NCBI GenBank assembly: GCA_021775105.1
Contig: JAJFIJ010000107.1
Span: 1-37,619, forward strand
Length of the DNA: 37,619 bases
Reading direction: 5' to 3'
Source: Rhodospirillales bacterium
GTDB taxonomy: Bacteria > Pseudomonadota > Alphaproteobacteria > Rhodospirillales > Casp-alpha2
Shown one piece after another: positions 5,612 to 14,105 of this stretch; positions within the stretch are counted from its first letter, which is position 1; each line of letters starts with the position of its first letter. The position numbers and the translations under genes were made by a program. The notes below the pieces were generated by a model. That model made no database searches, was not told where the DNA came from, and saw only the letters and a list, made by a program, of their open reading frames with translations.

Positions 5612-8389
5612 CTAATGCGCATCATCCCAGTTATCGCCGACCCCCATATCAACGACCAGCGGCACATCGAGGCTGGCGGCGGATTCCATGGTTTTTTTGA
5701 CGATGGTCTGGGTTTTTTCCATTTCGCCATCGGGGACTTCGAAGATCAGTTCATCGTGGACCTGCAAGAGCATTCTCGCCGATGATCCGCCTGATGTCAG
5801 GGCGTCGGGGACGGCGATCATGGCGCGTTTGATGATATCCGCCGCACCGCCCTGAATCGGCGCGTTGATGGCAGCGCGTTCGGCCATACCGCGCATGTTG
5901 GGGTTCTTTTCGTTGATCCCGCGGACATGGCATTTGCGGCCAAACTCGGTCATCACGTAGCCGAATTTTTTGGCTTCTTCCTTGGTCCGGTCCATATAGG
6001 CGCGAATGCCGGGGTAGCTCGTAAAATAAGCGTCGATATATTCCGCCGCCTCGCCGTTGCCGATTCCGAGCTGGCGGGCCAATCCAAACGCCGAAATGCC
6101 GTAGATGATGCCGAAATTGATGGCCTTGGCACGCCGCCGGGTCATCGGGTCCATACCTTCAATCGGTTCACCAAACACCTGATTGGCGGTGATCGCGTGA
6201 ATGTCCTGGCCTTTGTGAAAGGCGATCTTGAGCGCATCGATATCGGCGACGTGGGCCAGCAGGCGCAGCTCGATCTGCGAATAATCGGCGCTGAGCAACT
6301 GAAAGCCTTCTTCGGCGATAAAGGCTTTCCGAATTTTTCGCCCTTCTTCCGTGCGGATCGGGATGTTCTGCAAATTCGGGTCCGATGACGACATGCGCCC
6401 GGTTGATGCACCGGCCTGATTATAGGAGGTGTGCACGCGCCCGGTGTTCGGGTTGATTTCGGTGATCAGGGCATCGGTGTAGGTGCTTTTCAGTTTCGCC
6501 AACTGCCGCGCCTCGAGAATTTTGGCCGGCAGCTCATGGCCCTGATGGACAAGCCCTTCCAGCACGTCGGCGCCAGTCTGATAGGCGCCCGTTTTGGTTT
6601 TCTTGCCGCCGGGAATGCCCATTTCATCAAACAGGATTTCCCCCAGCTGTTTGGGCGATGCGATGTTGAACGCGCGCCCCGCCAGCGTGTGAATTTCGGT
6701 TTCCAGCACGGCAAGGCGCTTGGCAAAATCATCGGACAGACGTTTCAGTTCCGTCGCATCAACGCGAATGCCCCGGCGCTCCATATTGCCGAGCACCGGG
6801 ATCAGCGGTCGTTCCAGCCGCTCATAAACACTGACCATGTGGTCTTCGGCTAGGCGCGGTTTGAACTGATTGTAAAGCCGGAGTGTCACTTCCGCATCTT
6901 CGGCGGCATAATCAAGCGCCGCCTCGAGCGGCACATAATCAAACGTCACCTGGGCCTTGCCGGTGCCGGCAACCTCCTTGAATTTGATCGTCTCATGGTC
7001 AAGAAAGTCGCGCGCCAGCTCATCCATACCGTGCCCGTGCAGACCGCCTTCCAGACAGTAAGAAAGCACCATCGTATCGTCCACCGGAGCGACGGAAACA
7101 CCCCTTTTTTCAAAGATATGGCAATCATACTTGATGTTTTGCCCGATCTTTATTACACCGGGATCTTCAAGTAATGGTTTAAGAAGAGTTAAGGCAACAT
7201 CTGAGCTGATTTGCACGATTTCTTCGGCTTTTTCATCAATCGGGTCATCGAGCAGATCAAGCGTGCGCTGTGCCTTGGCCGATTTATGCGCCAGCGGGAT
7301 GTAGCAGGCCGACCCCGGACGGGTCGCCAGTGAAATCCCGACCAGTTCGACCTGCAGGGCATCAAGACCGGTGGTTTCCGTATCCACGGCAACCAGGCCG
7401 GTGCGGCTGGCCTCGGCAATCCAGCGCTCTAGCGCCTCAACCGTCTGCACCAGCTCATATTCCGGCCCCTTGTCGGCAGACTCCCCGCCATTATTCAGTG
7501 TTTCTTCCGCCGATACGCCCATTTTCGCCGACACCGAGCCGATCAGCGACTTGAATCCCTGTTCCTGGAGGAACCTCAGCAGGGTTTCCGGGTCCGGTTT
7601 ACGGACAACGAACTCGGAAATGCGCCGTTCCAGCGGCACATCGTCCTTGAGAGTCACCAGTTCGCGTGAAATCCGCGCCATATTGGCCTGTTCGAGCAGT
7701 TTTTCGCGTCTTTTCGGCTGTTTTATCTCTCCGGCGCGCTCAAGCAGGGTTTCAAGATCGCCATACTCATCAAGCAACTGGGCCGCAGTTTTCACGCCGA
7801 TTCCCTGCACGCCCGGCACGTTATCGGACGAATCACCAGCCAGAGCCTGCACCTCAATCACTTTTTCCGGTCCGACACCGAACTTCTCGAACACCTGCTC
7901 GCGGCCAATCACCTTGTTTTTCATGGCGTCCAGCATGGTCACCTGATCATTGACCAGTTGCATCAGATCCTTGTCGGACGAAACGACCGTGACTTCGGCG
8001 CCCATTTCGGCGGCTTCACGGGCGTATGTGGCGATAATATCGTCGGCTTCATAGCCTTCCAGTGAAATCGCCGGGACATTCAGGGCCTCGGTCGCTTCAC
8101 GAACCAGGGCAAATTGCGGGATCAGTTCGTCCGGCGGCGGCGGTCGGTGGGCCTTGTATTCGGGGTAAATATCGCTCCTGAAGGTTTTCCGCGCCTTGTC
8201 GAAGATCACCGCGATATAATCCGCTTCGGTGTCTTCGATCAGTTTCATGATCATTTTGGTAAAGCCGAACACCGCATTGACCGGCGTACCGTCCGGTCGG
8301 GTCATCGGCGGAAGACCATGAAAAGCGCGGAAAATAAAGCCCGAACCATCGATCAGAAAGACATGTCTGGGCGCGTTGCCGTCGGTCAT
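5612..8389 (-). CDS. polA: DNA polymerase I
   Basis: This three-domain repair and Okazaki-fragment polymerase has the usual length (925 residues). The N-terminal 5'-3' exonuclease domain (about 1-290) begins with FLIDGSGFIFRAFHG. A proofreading 3'-5' exonuclease domain (about 320-515) keeps its acidic motifs VAVDTETTGLD, IGQNIKYDCHIF and YAAEDAEVTL, so proofreading is probably active. The polymerase domain carries motif A SADYSQIELRLLAH, motif B RRAKAINFGIIYGIS and motif C LLQVHDELIFE. The ATG is preceded by AGGGGTGG. The C-terminus VVDMGVGDNWDDAH is the part duplicated as a relic at 2038-2097. The gene stands alone, with 508 nt of noncoding DNA upstream. Confidence 0.98.
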   Translation of the reverse strand: MTDGNAPRHVFLIDGSGFIFRAFHGLPPMTRPDGTPVNAVFGFTKMIMKLIEDTEADYIAVIFDKARKTFRSDIYPEYKAHRPPPPDELIPQFALVREATEALNVPAISLEGYEADDIIATYAREAAEMGAEVTVVSSDKDLMQLVNDQVTMLDAMKNKVIGREQVFEKFGVGPEKVIEVQALAGDSSDNVPGVQGIGVKTAAQLLDEYGDLETLLERAGEIKQPKRREKLLEQANMARISRELVTLKDDVPLERRISEFVVRKPDPETLLRFLQEQGFKSLIGSVSAKMGVSAEETLNNGGESADKGPEYELVQTVEALERWIAEASRTGLVAVDTETTGLDALQVELVGISLATRPGSACYIPLAHKSAKAQRTLDLLDDPIDEKAEEIVQISSDVALTLLKPLLEDPGVIKIGQNIKYDCHIFEKRGVSVAPVDDTMVLSYCLEGGLHGHGMDELARDFLDHETIKFKEVAGTGKAQVTFDYVPLEAALDYAAEDAEVTLRLYNQFKPRLAEDHMVSVYERLERPLIPVLGNMERRGIRVDATELKRLSDDFAKRLAVLETEIHTLAGRAFNIASPKQLGEILFDEMGIPGGKKTKTGAYQTGADVLEGLVHQGHELPAKILEARQLAKLKSTYTDALITEINPNTGRVHTSYNQAGASTGRMSSSDPNLQNIPIRTEEGRKIRKAFIAEEGFQLLSADYSQIELRLLAHVADIDALKIAFHKGQDIHAITANQVFGEPIEGMDPMTRRRAKAINFGIIYGISAFGLARQLGIGNGEAAEYIDAYFTSYPGIRAYMDRTKEEAKKFGYVMTEFGRKCHVRGINEKNPNMRGMAERAAINAPIQGGAADIIKRAMIAVPDALTSGGSSARMLLQVHDELIFEVPDGEMEKTQTIVKKTMESAASLDVPLVVDMGVGDNWDDAH

Positions 8390-8897
8390 AAACCACCCCT
8401 GAATTGCGTGAACCCGATTGGAAAACTGACCCCGACTTTACCCTTCCGACACGGCGGGGCAAAGCACGATCCGGTGAACCGGAGAGGAAAATCCGGTCAG
8501 AATCGGCAAAAAAAGGAGCAATTTTGACTGATTTTTATTTCATCATATGTCCGGATATGTCGGAATTTTATCCTCAGACAGCCTGTTGTGACCCAAAAAT
8601 TCGGATATTTCATTCAGTTTAGTGAAAATTTGTCACAAAACAGGGTAAATTATACAAACCTGCGAACTCTAATCACGCTTCAGTGAGCGGTGGTGATTCG
8701 CTTTGTTAACCATTTCTGTGTACCCTTGTACTCACGATCAGACAGGGCAAATAAGCAGAAAGCTTATGGATTGACCCAAAAGGCAAAAAACAAGGACAGG
8801 AGTACCAACAAGGCGGACTTAACCGCCCAAGCCAATAAAGGGAGGGTTGCCCCGGCCGGAAGGCATGGTTTTCGGCCCCGAGATGAGGAGAATACTC
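8390..8897. other. 508-nt intergenic region between divergent polA and the exported-protein gene
   Basis: I find no convincing gene here. The ORFs called in it (8114-8527, 8404-8622, 8690-8983) have no family features and run into real genes. The half nearest polA is AT-rich and contains the nested inverted repeat at 8582-8644. Nearer the rightward gene are a small GGCGG/CCGCC hairpin (8812-8827) and a GGCCGGAA/TTTCGGCC stem (8854-8877) just before the ribosome site. The region is long enough for two promoters and perhaps a small RNA, but no promoter is clear enough to mark. Confidence 0.6.
8582..8644. repeat. Nested inverted repeat upstream of polA
   Basis: CCTGTTGTGAC (8582-8592) faces GTCACAAAACAGG (8632-8644). 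The arms are complementary except for two extra A residues on the right. Inside them, TTTCA and TGAAA form an inner pair around a 10-nt loop. It could be a structured RNA leader, an operator or a small-RNA hairpin. The sequence alone does not decide. Confidence 0.45.
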
Positions 8898-9242
8898 ATG
8901 AAACCCTTGATCAAGATCGTAAGCGCCAGTGCATTCGCGATGACCGCACTGTTTTCCCCATTGACCCTTACCAGCACAGCTGAAGCCCAACAGATGGTCC
9001 AGCGCGCTGGTCCCGTATGCGGAGACCGCACCGCGCTGATGACCCAGTTGAAGGGCAAATATTCGGAACAGCCCAAATCCATGGGCCTCGCCGCCAACGG
9101 CTCGGTACTTGAAGTGCTGACCGCCAAAACCGGCACCTGGACGATTCTGCTGACCACGCCCAACGGCATCACCTGCCTGATCGCGGCGGGTGAACACTGG
9201 GAAGACATGGAACAGCAGAACGCCGACTATACGCCGAGCTGA
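8898..9242 (+). CDS. Small exported protein of unknown function
   Basis: This 114-residue protein has an N-terminal signal peptide (MKPLIKIVSASAFAMTALF, likely cut after STAEA). The mature part is about 85 residues with two cysteines (GPVCGDR and GITCLIAAG) that could form a disulfide in the periplasm. I do not recognise the family, though the plan (GDRTALMTQL ... GLAANGSVLEVLT ... TWTILLTTPNGITCLI) looks like a conserved alphaproteobacterial envelope protein. The start at 8898 is chosen over the ORF-track start (8847) because GAGGAG lies 7 nt upstream and the signal peptide begins exactly there. It is monocistronic, with convergent zf-CHCC downstream. Confidence 0.8.
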   Translation: MKPLIKIVSASAFAMTALFSPLTLTSTAEAQQMVQRAGPVCGDRTALMTQLKGKYSEQPKSMGLAANGSVLEVLTAKTGTWTILLTTPNGITCLIAAGEHWEDMEQQNADYTPS

Positions 9243-9306
9243 ATAAAATCAGACGAGGATTTCAGGAAAATGAAAATCACTCAATTGAATGCCGTATAAT
9301 TCTGCC

Positions 9307-9486
9307 TCAATGCCCCGCCGATACTTTCGCGCCTTCCCGGAGGACAAAGTGCTGTGAGCAGTAGGGGCAGGTGATATCGGTCTTTTCACCCATTTCAAGA
9401 TAGACCAGCGGGTGCCCAAGCGCACCGCCGCCGCCATCGCAACCGACTGTTTTGCTGTCGCTCTCGATTGTTTCGCTGTCTGACAT
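9307..9486 (-). CDS. zf-CHCC zinc-finger protein (NDUFS6-like), 59 residues, not in the ORF track
   Basis: Translating the minus strand from the ATG at 9486 gives a 59-residue protein with the zf-CHCC signature: VGCDGGGGALGHPLVYLEMG, then ITCPYCSQHFVLREG. The Zn ligands would be Cys16, His25, Cys40 and Cys43. This is the bacterial counterpart of the mitochondrial complex I accessory subunit NDUFS6 and is widespread in alphaproteobacteria, where its role is little defined. It is one residue below the track's length cut. The track instead lists a shadow frame (9249-9584). It is divergent from the ABC ATPase with a 170-nt spacer. Motif match and length are excellent. Confidence 0.9.
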   Translation of the reverse strand: MSDSETIESDSKTVGCDGGGGALGHPLVYLEMGEKTDITCPYCSQHFVLREGAKVSAGH

Positions 9487-9656
9487 GCTGGCCTCTTGTT
9501 CGGGTCATCAGGATCGTCCTCAAATGATAGCTTCGGGTGACGGTGAATTCCAGACCCAAGACAGGTTTTTATCACCACCGGCAACGCGCGGATGGACGAA
9601 GGGCGGATCGGCGCTTATGTTTGGATGCTGTTCATCGATTTAAACGAAATTCCCTC

Positions 9657-10637
9657 ATGGCCTCATCTTCACCCCCTTCTTCATCCGGCCCCGACTATGC
9701 GATCGAGATTTCCGGTCTCAGCAAGACTTACGCGCCGTCCAACCGCCAACCGGCGAAACAGGCGCTTAAAGATGTCTCGCTGAAGATTCCGCGCGGCTCG
9801 TTTTTTGCCCTGCTCGGGCCGAACGGGGCCGGCAAATCAACGCTGATCAATATCCTTGCCGGTCTGGTCGTCAAATCCTCGGGCGACGTCAAAATCTGGG
9901 ACCACGATATCGAACAAGAGATGCGAAAAGCGCGCCGGGCCATCGGCATTGTGCCGCAGGAACTTAACATCGACCCGTTTTTCACACCGTTCGAAATGCT
10001 GGAACTGCAGGCCGGTATGTATGGCGTCGCCAAAGTCGACCGGCGCACGGCAGAGGTTCTCGATGCGGTCGGTCTGACCGACAAGAAAAATGCCTACACC
10101 CGCTCGCTGTCGGGCGGCATGCGACGGCGTTTGCTGGTCGGCAAGGCGATGGTTCACCAGCCGCCGGTGCTGGTGCTCGACGAGCCGTCCGCCGGCGTCG
10201 ATGTTGATCTCCGTCGCCAGCTCTGGGCGCATGTGCAGGACATGAATGCCGAGGGCACGACGGTGCTGTTAACCACCCACTATCTCGAAGAAGCTGAAGC
10301 CATGTGCGACACCATCGCGATCATCAATCATGGCCGCCTGATCGCCTGTGAGCCGACGCCCGACCTGTTGTCCCGGCTCGACACCAAGGAGATGACCATC
10401 ACCATCGAACAATCGCTCGACGTTTTACCGGACGGTCTCAATGCCTTTAACGGCGTGCTCAAGGGCGACAACAGGCTGGCCTTTCGATATCCGCCAAGCC
10501 AGGTATCGGCCGGGCAGATTCTCAACGCCGTTTACGGGGCCGGGTTGACGATTGCCGACGTCTCGACCGAGGAAGCCGAGCTCGAAGACATTTTCGTCAA
10601 GCTGACCCGTGAGCCGGAAGCGACCGCGCCAATATGA
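9657..10637 (+). CDS. ABC-2 type transporter ATP-binding protein
   Basis: This is the cytoplasmic ATPase of an exporter of the YadG/CcmA/NatA type. It shows Walker A LLGPNGAGKSTL (about residue 57), Q-loop IVPQEL, signature LSGGMRRRL, Walker B VLVLDEPSAGVD and the switch histidine in TTHYLEEAE. The C-terminal extension of about 80 residues is typical of drug or polysaccharide exporter ATPases. I start it at MASSSPPSS (9657) because the upstream 40 codons in the track look non-coding. The ribosome site is weak. The odd point is that the next gene is a hydrolase and no ABC-2 permease is in the window. The substrate is unknown. Confidence 0.9.
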   Translation: MASSSPPSSSGPDYAIEISGLSKTYAPSNRQPAKQALKDVSLKIPRGSFFALLGPNGAGKSTLINILAGLVVKSSGDVKIWDHDIEQEMRKARRAIGIVPQELNIDPFFTPFEMLELQAGMYGVAKVDRRTAEVLDAVGLTDKKNAYTRSLSGGMRRRLLVGKAMVHQPPVLVLDEPSAGVDVDLRRQLWAHVQDMNAEGTTVLLTTHYLEEAEAMCDTIAIINHGRLIACEPTPDLLSRLDTKEMTITIEQSLDVLPDGLNAFNGVLKGDNRLAFRYPPSQVSAGQILNAVYGAGLTIADVSTEEAELEDIFVKLTREPEATAPI

Positions 10638-10656
10638 TCTGGCGGGGCGCAAAGGT

Positions 10657-11652
10657 ATGAAAAAGCGGGGAATCGGCCTGTTTCTGGTGCTGTTCATCGC
10701 TGCCTGTGCGCCCCGGCTTCACGCCCCCGGCCCGAAAACCGGCGAAGCGCAGCTGAGCGGGCAGGCGATCATTACCGCCGACGGCGCGCGGTTGCCGCTC
10801 CGCCAGTGGATGCCAGAAACCGGCACACCGCGTGCAGTTATTCTGGCGCTGCACGGGTTCAACGATTATTCCAACTTCTTCGATGATCCCGGCCAGTTCC
10901 TTGCCCAGCGCTACCGGATCGCGTCTTACGCCTATGACCAGCGGGGTTTTGGCGAAACCGCCAATCCGGGGAGCTGGGCCGGGGTCGCGGCCTATGCCGA
11001 TGACACAAGGGAAGCTGTTCGACTATTGAAACAAAAGCACCCGGCGCTGCCGGTTTACCTGTTGGGCGAAAGCATGGGCGGGGCGGTGGCCATGGTCGCC
11101 ATGAGTTCCCCGTCGCCACCCGACGTGAACGGCACGATATTATCGGCGCCTGCCGTCTGGGGGCGGGTGACGATGCCGTGGTATCAGCGGTTTGCGCTGT
11201 GGCTGGGGGCCAATACGGTGCCGTGGATGACGCTGACCGGCAAGGGGCTGAACATCAAACCATCCGACAACATCGAAATGCTGATCGAACTTGGCAAGGA
11301 CCCGCTGGTGATCAAGGAAACCCGCATCGGCACCATCTACGGGCTGGTCAACCTGATGGATGCCGGGCTCAAGAGTGCGCCGGGCTTCACCGCCCCCGCG
11401 CTTATTCTGTATGGTGAGCTGGACGAGATCGTGCCGAAAAAACCAACCGCCATGATGCTGGAAAACCTGCCGGTCAAAAGCCGTGACGATCAGAAAACTG
11501 CGCTTTACCAAGGCGGTTATCACATGCTGCTCCGCGACATCCCGGCGGCGACCGTGTGGAAAGACATCGCCGCCTGGATAAAAGACCCGTCAAAACCGTT
11601 GCCATCGGGAGCCGACCGGCGCAATCTTTCGATCCTGACAGCCGAGGACTGA
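10657..11652 (+). CDS. Alpha/beta hydrolase, predicted lipoprotein (monoacylglycerol lipase / lysophospholipase type)
   Basis: This is a serine hydrolase of the Hydrolase_4 / PldB group. From the ATG at 10657 it begins MKKRGIGLFLVLFIAACAP, a lipoprotein signal peptide with the cysteine at position 17, so it is probably membrane-anchored outside the cytoplasm. The catalytic triad can be placed: Ser in LLGESMGGAVAM, Asp in YGELDEIVP and His in GGYHMLLRD. The oxyanion motif is ALHGFNDYSN. The track start (10609) lies inside the ABC ATPase and would bury the signal peptide. It follows the ATPase by 19 nt and precedes the oxidoreductase by 3 nt, so the three are likely co-transcribed. The true lipid or ester substrate is unknown. 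Confidence 0.85.
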   Translation: MKKRGIGLFLVLFIAACAPRLHAPGPKTGEAQLSGQAIITADGARLPLRQWMPETGTPRAVILALHGFNDYSNFFDDPGQFLAQRYRIASYAYDQRGFGETANPGSWAGVAAYADDTREAVRLLKQKHPALPVYLLGESMGGAVAMVAMSSPSPPDVNGTILSAPAVWGRVTMPWYQRFALWLGANTVPWMTLTGKGLNIKPSDNIEMLIELGKDPLVIKETRIGTIYGLVNLMDAGLKSAPGFTAPALILYGELDEIVPKKPTAMMLENLPVKSRDDQKTALYQGGYHMLLRDIPAATVWKDIAAWIKDPSKPLPSGADRRNLSILTAED

Positions 11653-11655
11653 GCG

Positions 11656-12969
11656 ATGCCCAAATCCCCCGATATTAGCGAGCTGAAACTGACCCCGTAC
11701 TGGTGGGAATCGGCGCCGCGCCCGGAGGTTGATCTGGTCGATATTCCACCAATTGCCGACGTCGGCATTGTCGGTGCCGGGTTTGCCGGCATGACCGCGG
11801 CGCTGACACTGGCCAGGGCCGGAAAAAGCGTCGTTGTGTTTGATGCCATGCGCGCCGGTGAAGGGGCGAGCAGCCGCAACGGCGGGATTTGCAGCGGCAA
11901 TATCAAATTCAGTTTTTCGGCAATGATCGAAAAATTCGGCCTTGAGCAAGCCAAGGCCATTTTCGGCGAAGGCATTGCCGCCCGAACGGCGCTGATCAAA
12001 ATGATCGAAGACGAAAACATCGGCTGCGGGTTTAAAATGGTCGGCCGCTTCGATGGCGCCAATCATCCGCGCGATTACGATATCCTCAGCCGCGAAACGG
12101 ATTTGCTCAACACACATCTCGATTTCGGCGCCCACATGGTCCGGCAATCGGAACAGCGCGAAGAACTCGGTACTGATCTTTACAAAGGCGGTCGCATTCG
12201 CCCCGACATCGGCGGTGTGCAGCCTGCCGAACTGCACGAGGGCATTTACCAAAGTGCGCTGAAAGCCGGGGTCACGGTAATCGACCGGACGGCGGTGACC
12301 AACATCTCCAGATCATCCGACGGCTTCACATTGAGCACAGCGCGGGGCGCGACCAAGACCGGCGACTGCATCGTCGCAACCAATGGCTATACCGATCAGG
12401 TGACGGCATTTCTCCGCCGTCGCATCATCCCGATCCCGAGCCAGATCATCGCCACCGCGCCGATTGACCCCGATTTGATGAACAAACTGATGCCGAAACG
12501 CCGGATGGTCGGCGATACCCGCAATCTTTATAATTATTACCGCCCGTCACCGGACGACAGCTGCATTGTGTTCGGCGGACGGCGCGGGGCCGATACCGAT
12601 GATGACATGCAGAAATGCCTGCATCTTTATCATAATCTGGTCGAGGTTTTCCCCGAGCTTGAAGGCACAAAACTGAGCCATTCATGGTGGGGGTATACCG
12701 GTTATTCATTCGATTTCCTGCCGCATCTGGTGGTCGATGACGGCATTCACTACGCCACCGGGTTCTGCGGATCAGGGGCCGTGTGGGCACCCTGGCTCGG
12801 ACGCAAGGCGGCCTACAAAGTGCTCGGCAACACGGAAGACTCCGGCTCGGTCATCGCCGAACGTCCGTTCCCGACCAAACCCTTCTACGACCTCAACCCG
12901 TGGTTCGTGCCGTGGATCATCCGCTGGTACGGGTTAAAAGACAAATTTTTGTATGGAAGAAAGTTTTAG
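11656..12969 (+). CDS. FAD-dependent oxidoreductase, DAO family (PuuB-like)
   Basis: This flavin amine or amino-acid oxidase-type enzyme has the DAO fold (437 residues). The Rossmann dinucleotide motif is DVGIVGAGFAGMTAALTLA near residue 36. SSRNGGICSG near 75 is the substrate or FAD-binding segment common to gamma-glutamylputrescine oxidoreductase (PuuB) and OrdL-like proteins. The C-terminal FAD motif is HYATGFCGSGAVWAPWLG. Such enzymes oxidise amines or N-methyl amino acids with O2. The actual substrate is not indicated, because no other polyamine genes lie nearby. It starts 3 nt after the lipoprotein hydrolase stop. Confidence 0.85.
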   Translation: MPKSPDISELKLTPYWWESAPRPEVDLVDIPPIADVGIVGAGFAGMTAALTLARAGKSVVVFDAMRAGEGASSRNGGICSGNIKFSFSAMIEKFGLEQAKAIFGEGIAARTALIKMIEDENIGCGFKMVGRFDGANHPRDYDILSRETDLLNTHLDFGAHMVRQSEQREELGTDLYKGGRIRPDIGGVQPAELHEGIYQSALKAGVTVIDRTAVTNISRSSDGFTLSTARGATKTGDCIVATNGYTDQVTAFLRRRIIPIPSQIIATAPIDPDLMNKLMPKRRMVGDTRNLYNYYRPSPDDSCIVFGGRRGADTDDDMQKCLHLYHNLVEVFPELEGTKLSHSWWGYTGYSFDFLPHLVVDDGIHYATGFCGSGAVWAPWLGRKAAYKVLGNTEDSGSVIAERPFPTKPFYDLNPWFVPWIIRWYGLKDKFLYGRKF

Positions 12970-13027
12970 GTTGTTTTTGGTCGCAATAAAGACGTTAGCG
13001 CAGATAACGTCCCTTACGTCGTCACTA

Positions 13028-13096
13028 CGCTCGGGATTTGCTTGTTTGTAACGCAAATGCGTCGTCGCAAATGAAGGCATTCGCTCGGGATTTGCT
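13028..13096. repeat. 15-bp direct repeat in the convergent 3' spacer
   Basis: CGCTCGGGATTTGCT occurs at 13028-13042 and again at 13082-13096, 54 nt apart. Related short pieces (ACGTCGTC / GCGTCGTC, and CGCAAATG twice) suggest a degenerate tandem unit. The spacer separates the convergent oxidoreductase and FAA-hydrolase genes and shows no clear terminator. It may be a dispersed genomic repeat. Confidence 0.55.
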
Positions 13097-13121
13097 GAGT
13101 CCCTCTAAATACCATTCTTGA

Positions 13122-13988
13122 TTACTTCTCATCCATGATCGGATTTCTGAGCAGGCCGACATTTTCAATCTCGATTTCGCAGATGTCTCCGTCTTTCATC
13201 CAGACCGGCGGTGTACGCGCGTGGCCGACACCCGAAGGCGTGCCCATGACCAGCAGGTCGCCGGGCTCCAGGGTCAGGCATTCGCTCAGCAGTTCGACCG
13301 TTTCGGCGACCCCGAAAATCATCTGATCGGTGTTGGAATCCTGCATCACCTCGCCATTCAGCCGCGTCTGGATGCGGGACCCGGCACAGCCCGGGGGCAG
13401 CTCATCGGCGGTGACAAACTCTGGGCCGAAACCGCCGGTACCATCGAAGTTCTTGCCAATCGTCCACTGGCTGGTGCGTTTCTGGTAATCGCGCACGGAG
13501 GCCTCGTTGAACACCGAATACCCGGCAATGACAGACAAGCCGTCCGCCGCCTTGACATGCCGCGCCCGCTTGCCGACCACGGCGACCAGCTCGGCTTCAT
13601 AATCAAGCCGCTCGGAAACGCGGGGACGGATGATTGGTGAGTTGTGACCGACCAGCGACGTCGCCGCGCGCATGAAAAACGACGGATATTCCGGTTTGTC
13701 GTGCCCGCCTTCAGCGGCGTGGGCGTAATAATTAAGACCAAGGCAGATGATCTTGCCGGGCCGGGCGATCGGCGGCAGAACCGTGATCGCGTCTTCATCG
13801 ACCAGCGCCGCCGCCGGGGCTTCCGCCGCCGCATTGGCAAGGCTGGCCAGGGCGGCGGGATCGAGGGGGAGCACGTCCATGACATCGGAGACCACACCGG
13901 CCGAGACAAACGACAGATCAACCAGCCCCCTGCCGGTCCGCAAGCCGAGCCGTTTTTCTCCCGCCCTCTCAAAAGCCGTAAAGCGCAT
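13122..13988 (-). CDS. Fumarylacetoacetate hydrolase (FAH) family protein
   Basis: This is a metal-dependent hydrolase, decarboxylase or isomerase-type enzyme of 288 residues, acting on 2-oxo or 1,3-dicarbonyl acids. The N-terminal small domain is followed by the FAH core starting at IICLGLNYYAHAAEG. The metal ligands fit the Glu in LDYEAELVAVVGKR and nearby acidic residues. QWTIGKNFDGTGGFGPEFV and LEPGDLLVMGTPSGVGHART are family hallmarks. Members include acylpyruvases, 2-hydroxyhepta-dienedioate isomerase and 2,4-didehydro-3-deoxy-L-rhamnonate hydrolase. Given the sugar-acid dehydratases nearby, a role in sugar-acid breakdown is plausible but inferred. GGAG lies 7 nt upstream of the ATG. 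Confidence 0.9.
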   Translation of the reverse strand: MRFTAFERAGEKRLGLRTGRGLVDLSFVSAGVVSDVMDVLPLDPAALASLANAAAEAPAAALVDEDAITVLPPIARPGKIICLGLNYYAHAAEGGHDKPEYPSFFMRAATSLVGHNSPIIRPRVSERLDYEAELVAVVGKRARHVKAADGLSVIAGYSVFNEASVRDYQKRTSQWTIGKNFDGTGGFGPEFVTADELPPGCAGSRIQTRLNGEVMQDSNTDQMIFGVAETVELLSECLTLEPGDLLVMGTPSGVGHARTPPVWMKDGDICEIEIENVGLLRNPIMDEK

Positions 13989-14105
13989 CTGCCGTCTCCG
14001 ATCCGTGTTATCCAGGGGTTCAAAGTCCGAGGTGTTCTGGATATCAGATCATCGACATTTGTAAACCGGCAACAAAGCGGGCGACACGCCGCTGCCCATA
14101 ACTGC

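Noticed and set aside
8623-8636. CRP-like GTGA-N7-TCAC
   Set aside because: The spacer is 7 nt rather than the 6 nt of CRP sites, and it is explained as part of the nested inverted repeat.
8706-8713. TTAACCAT, a CtrA half-site-like octamer (also at 22526-22533)
   Set aside because: An isolated half-site without a properly spaced TTAA partner; the second copy lies in a stop codon. Expected by chance.
8690-8983. 97-residue plus-strand ORF upstream of the exported protein
   Set aside because: It overlaps the signal peptide gene in another frame, has no family features and no ribosome site.
9249-9584. 111-residue minus-strand ORF
   Set aside because: It shadows the zf-CHCC gene, which lies in another frame with the complete motif.
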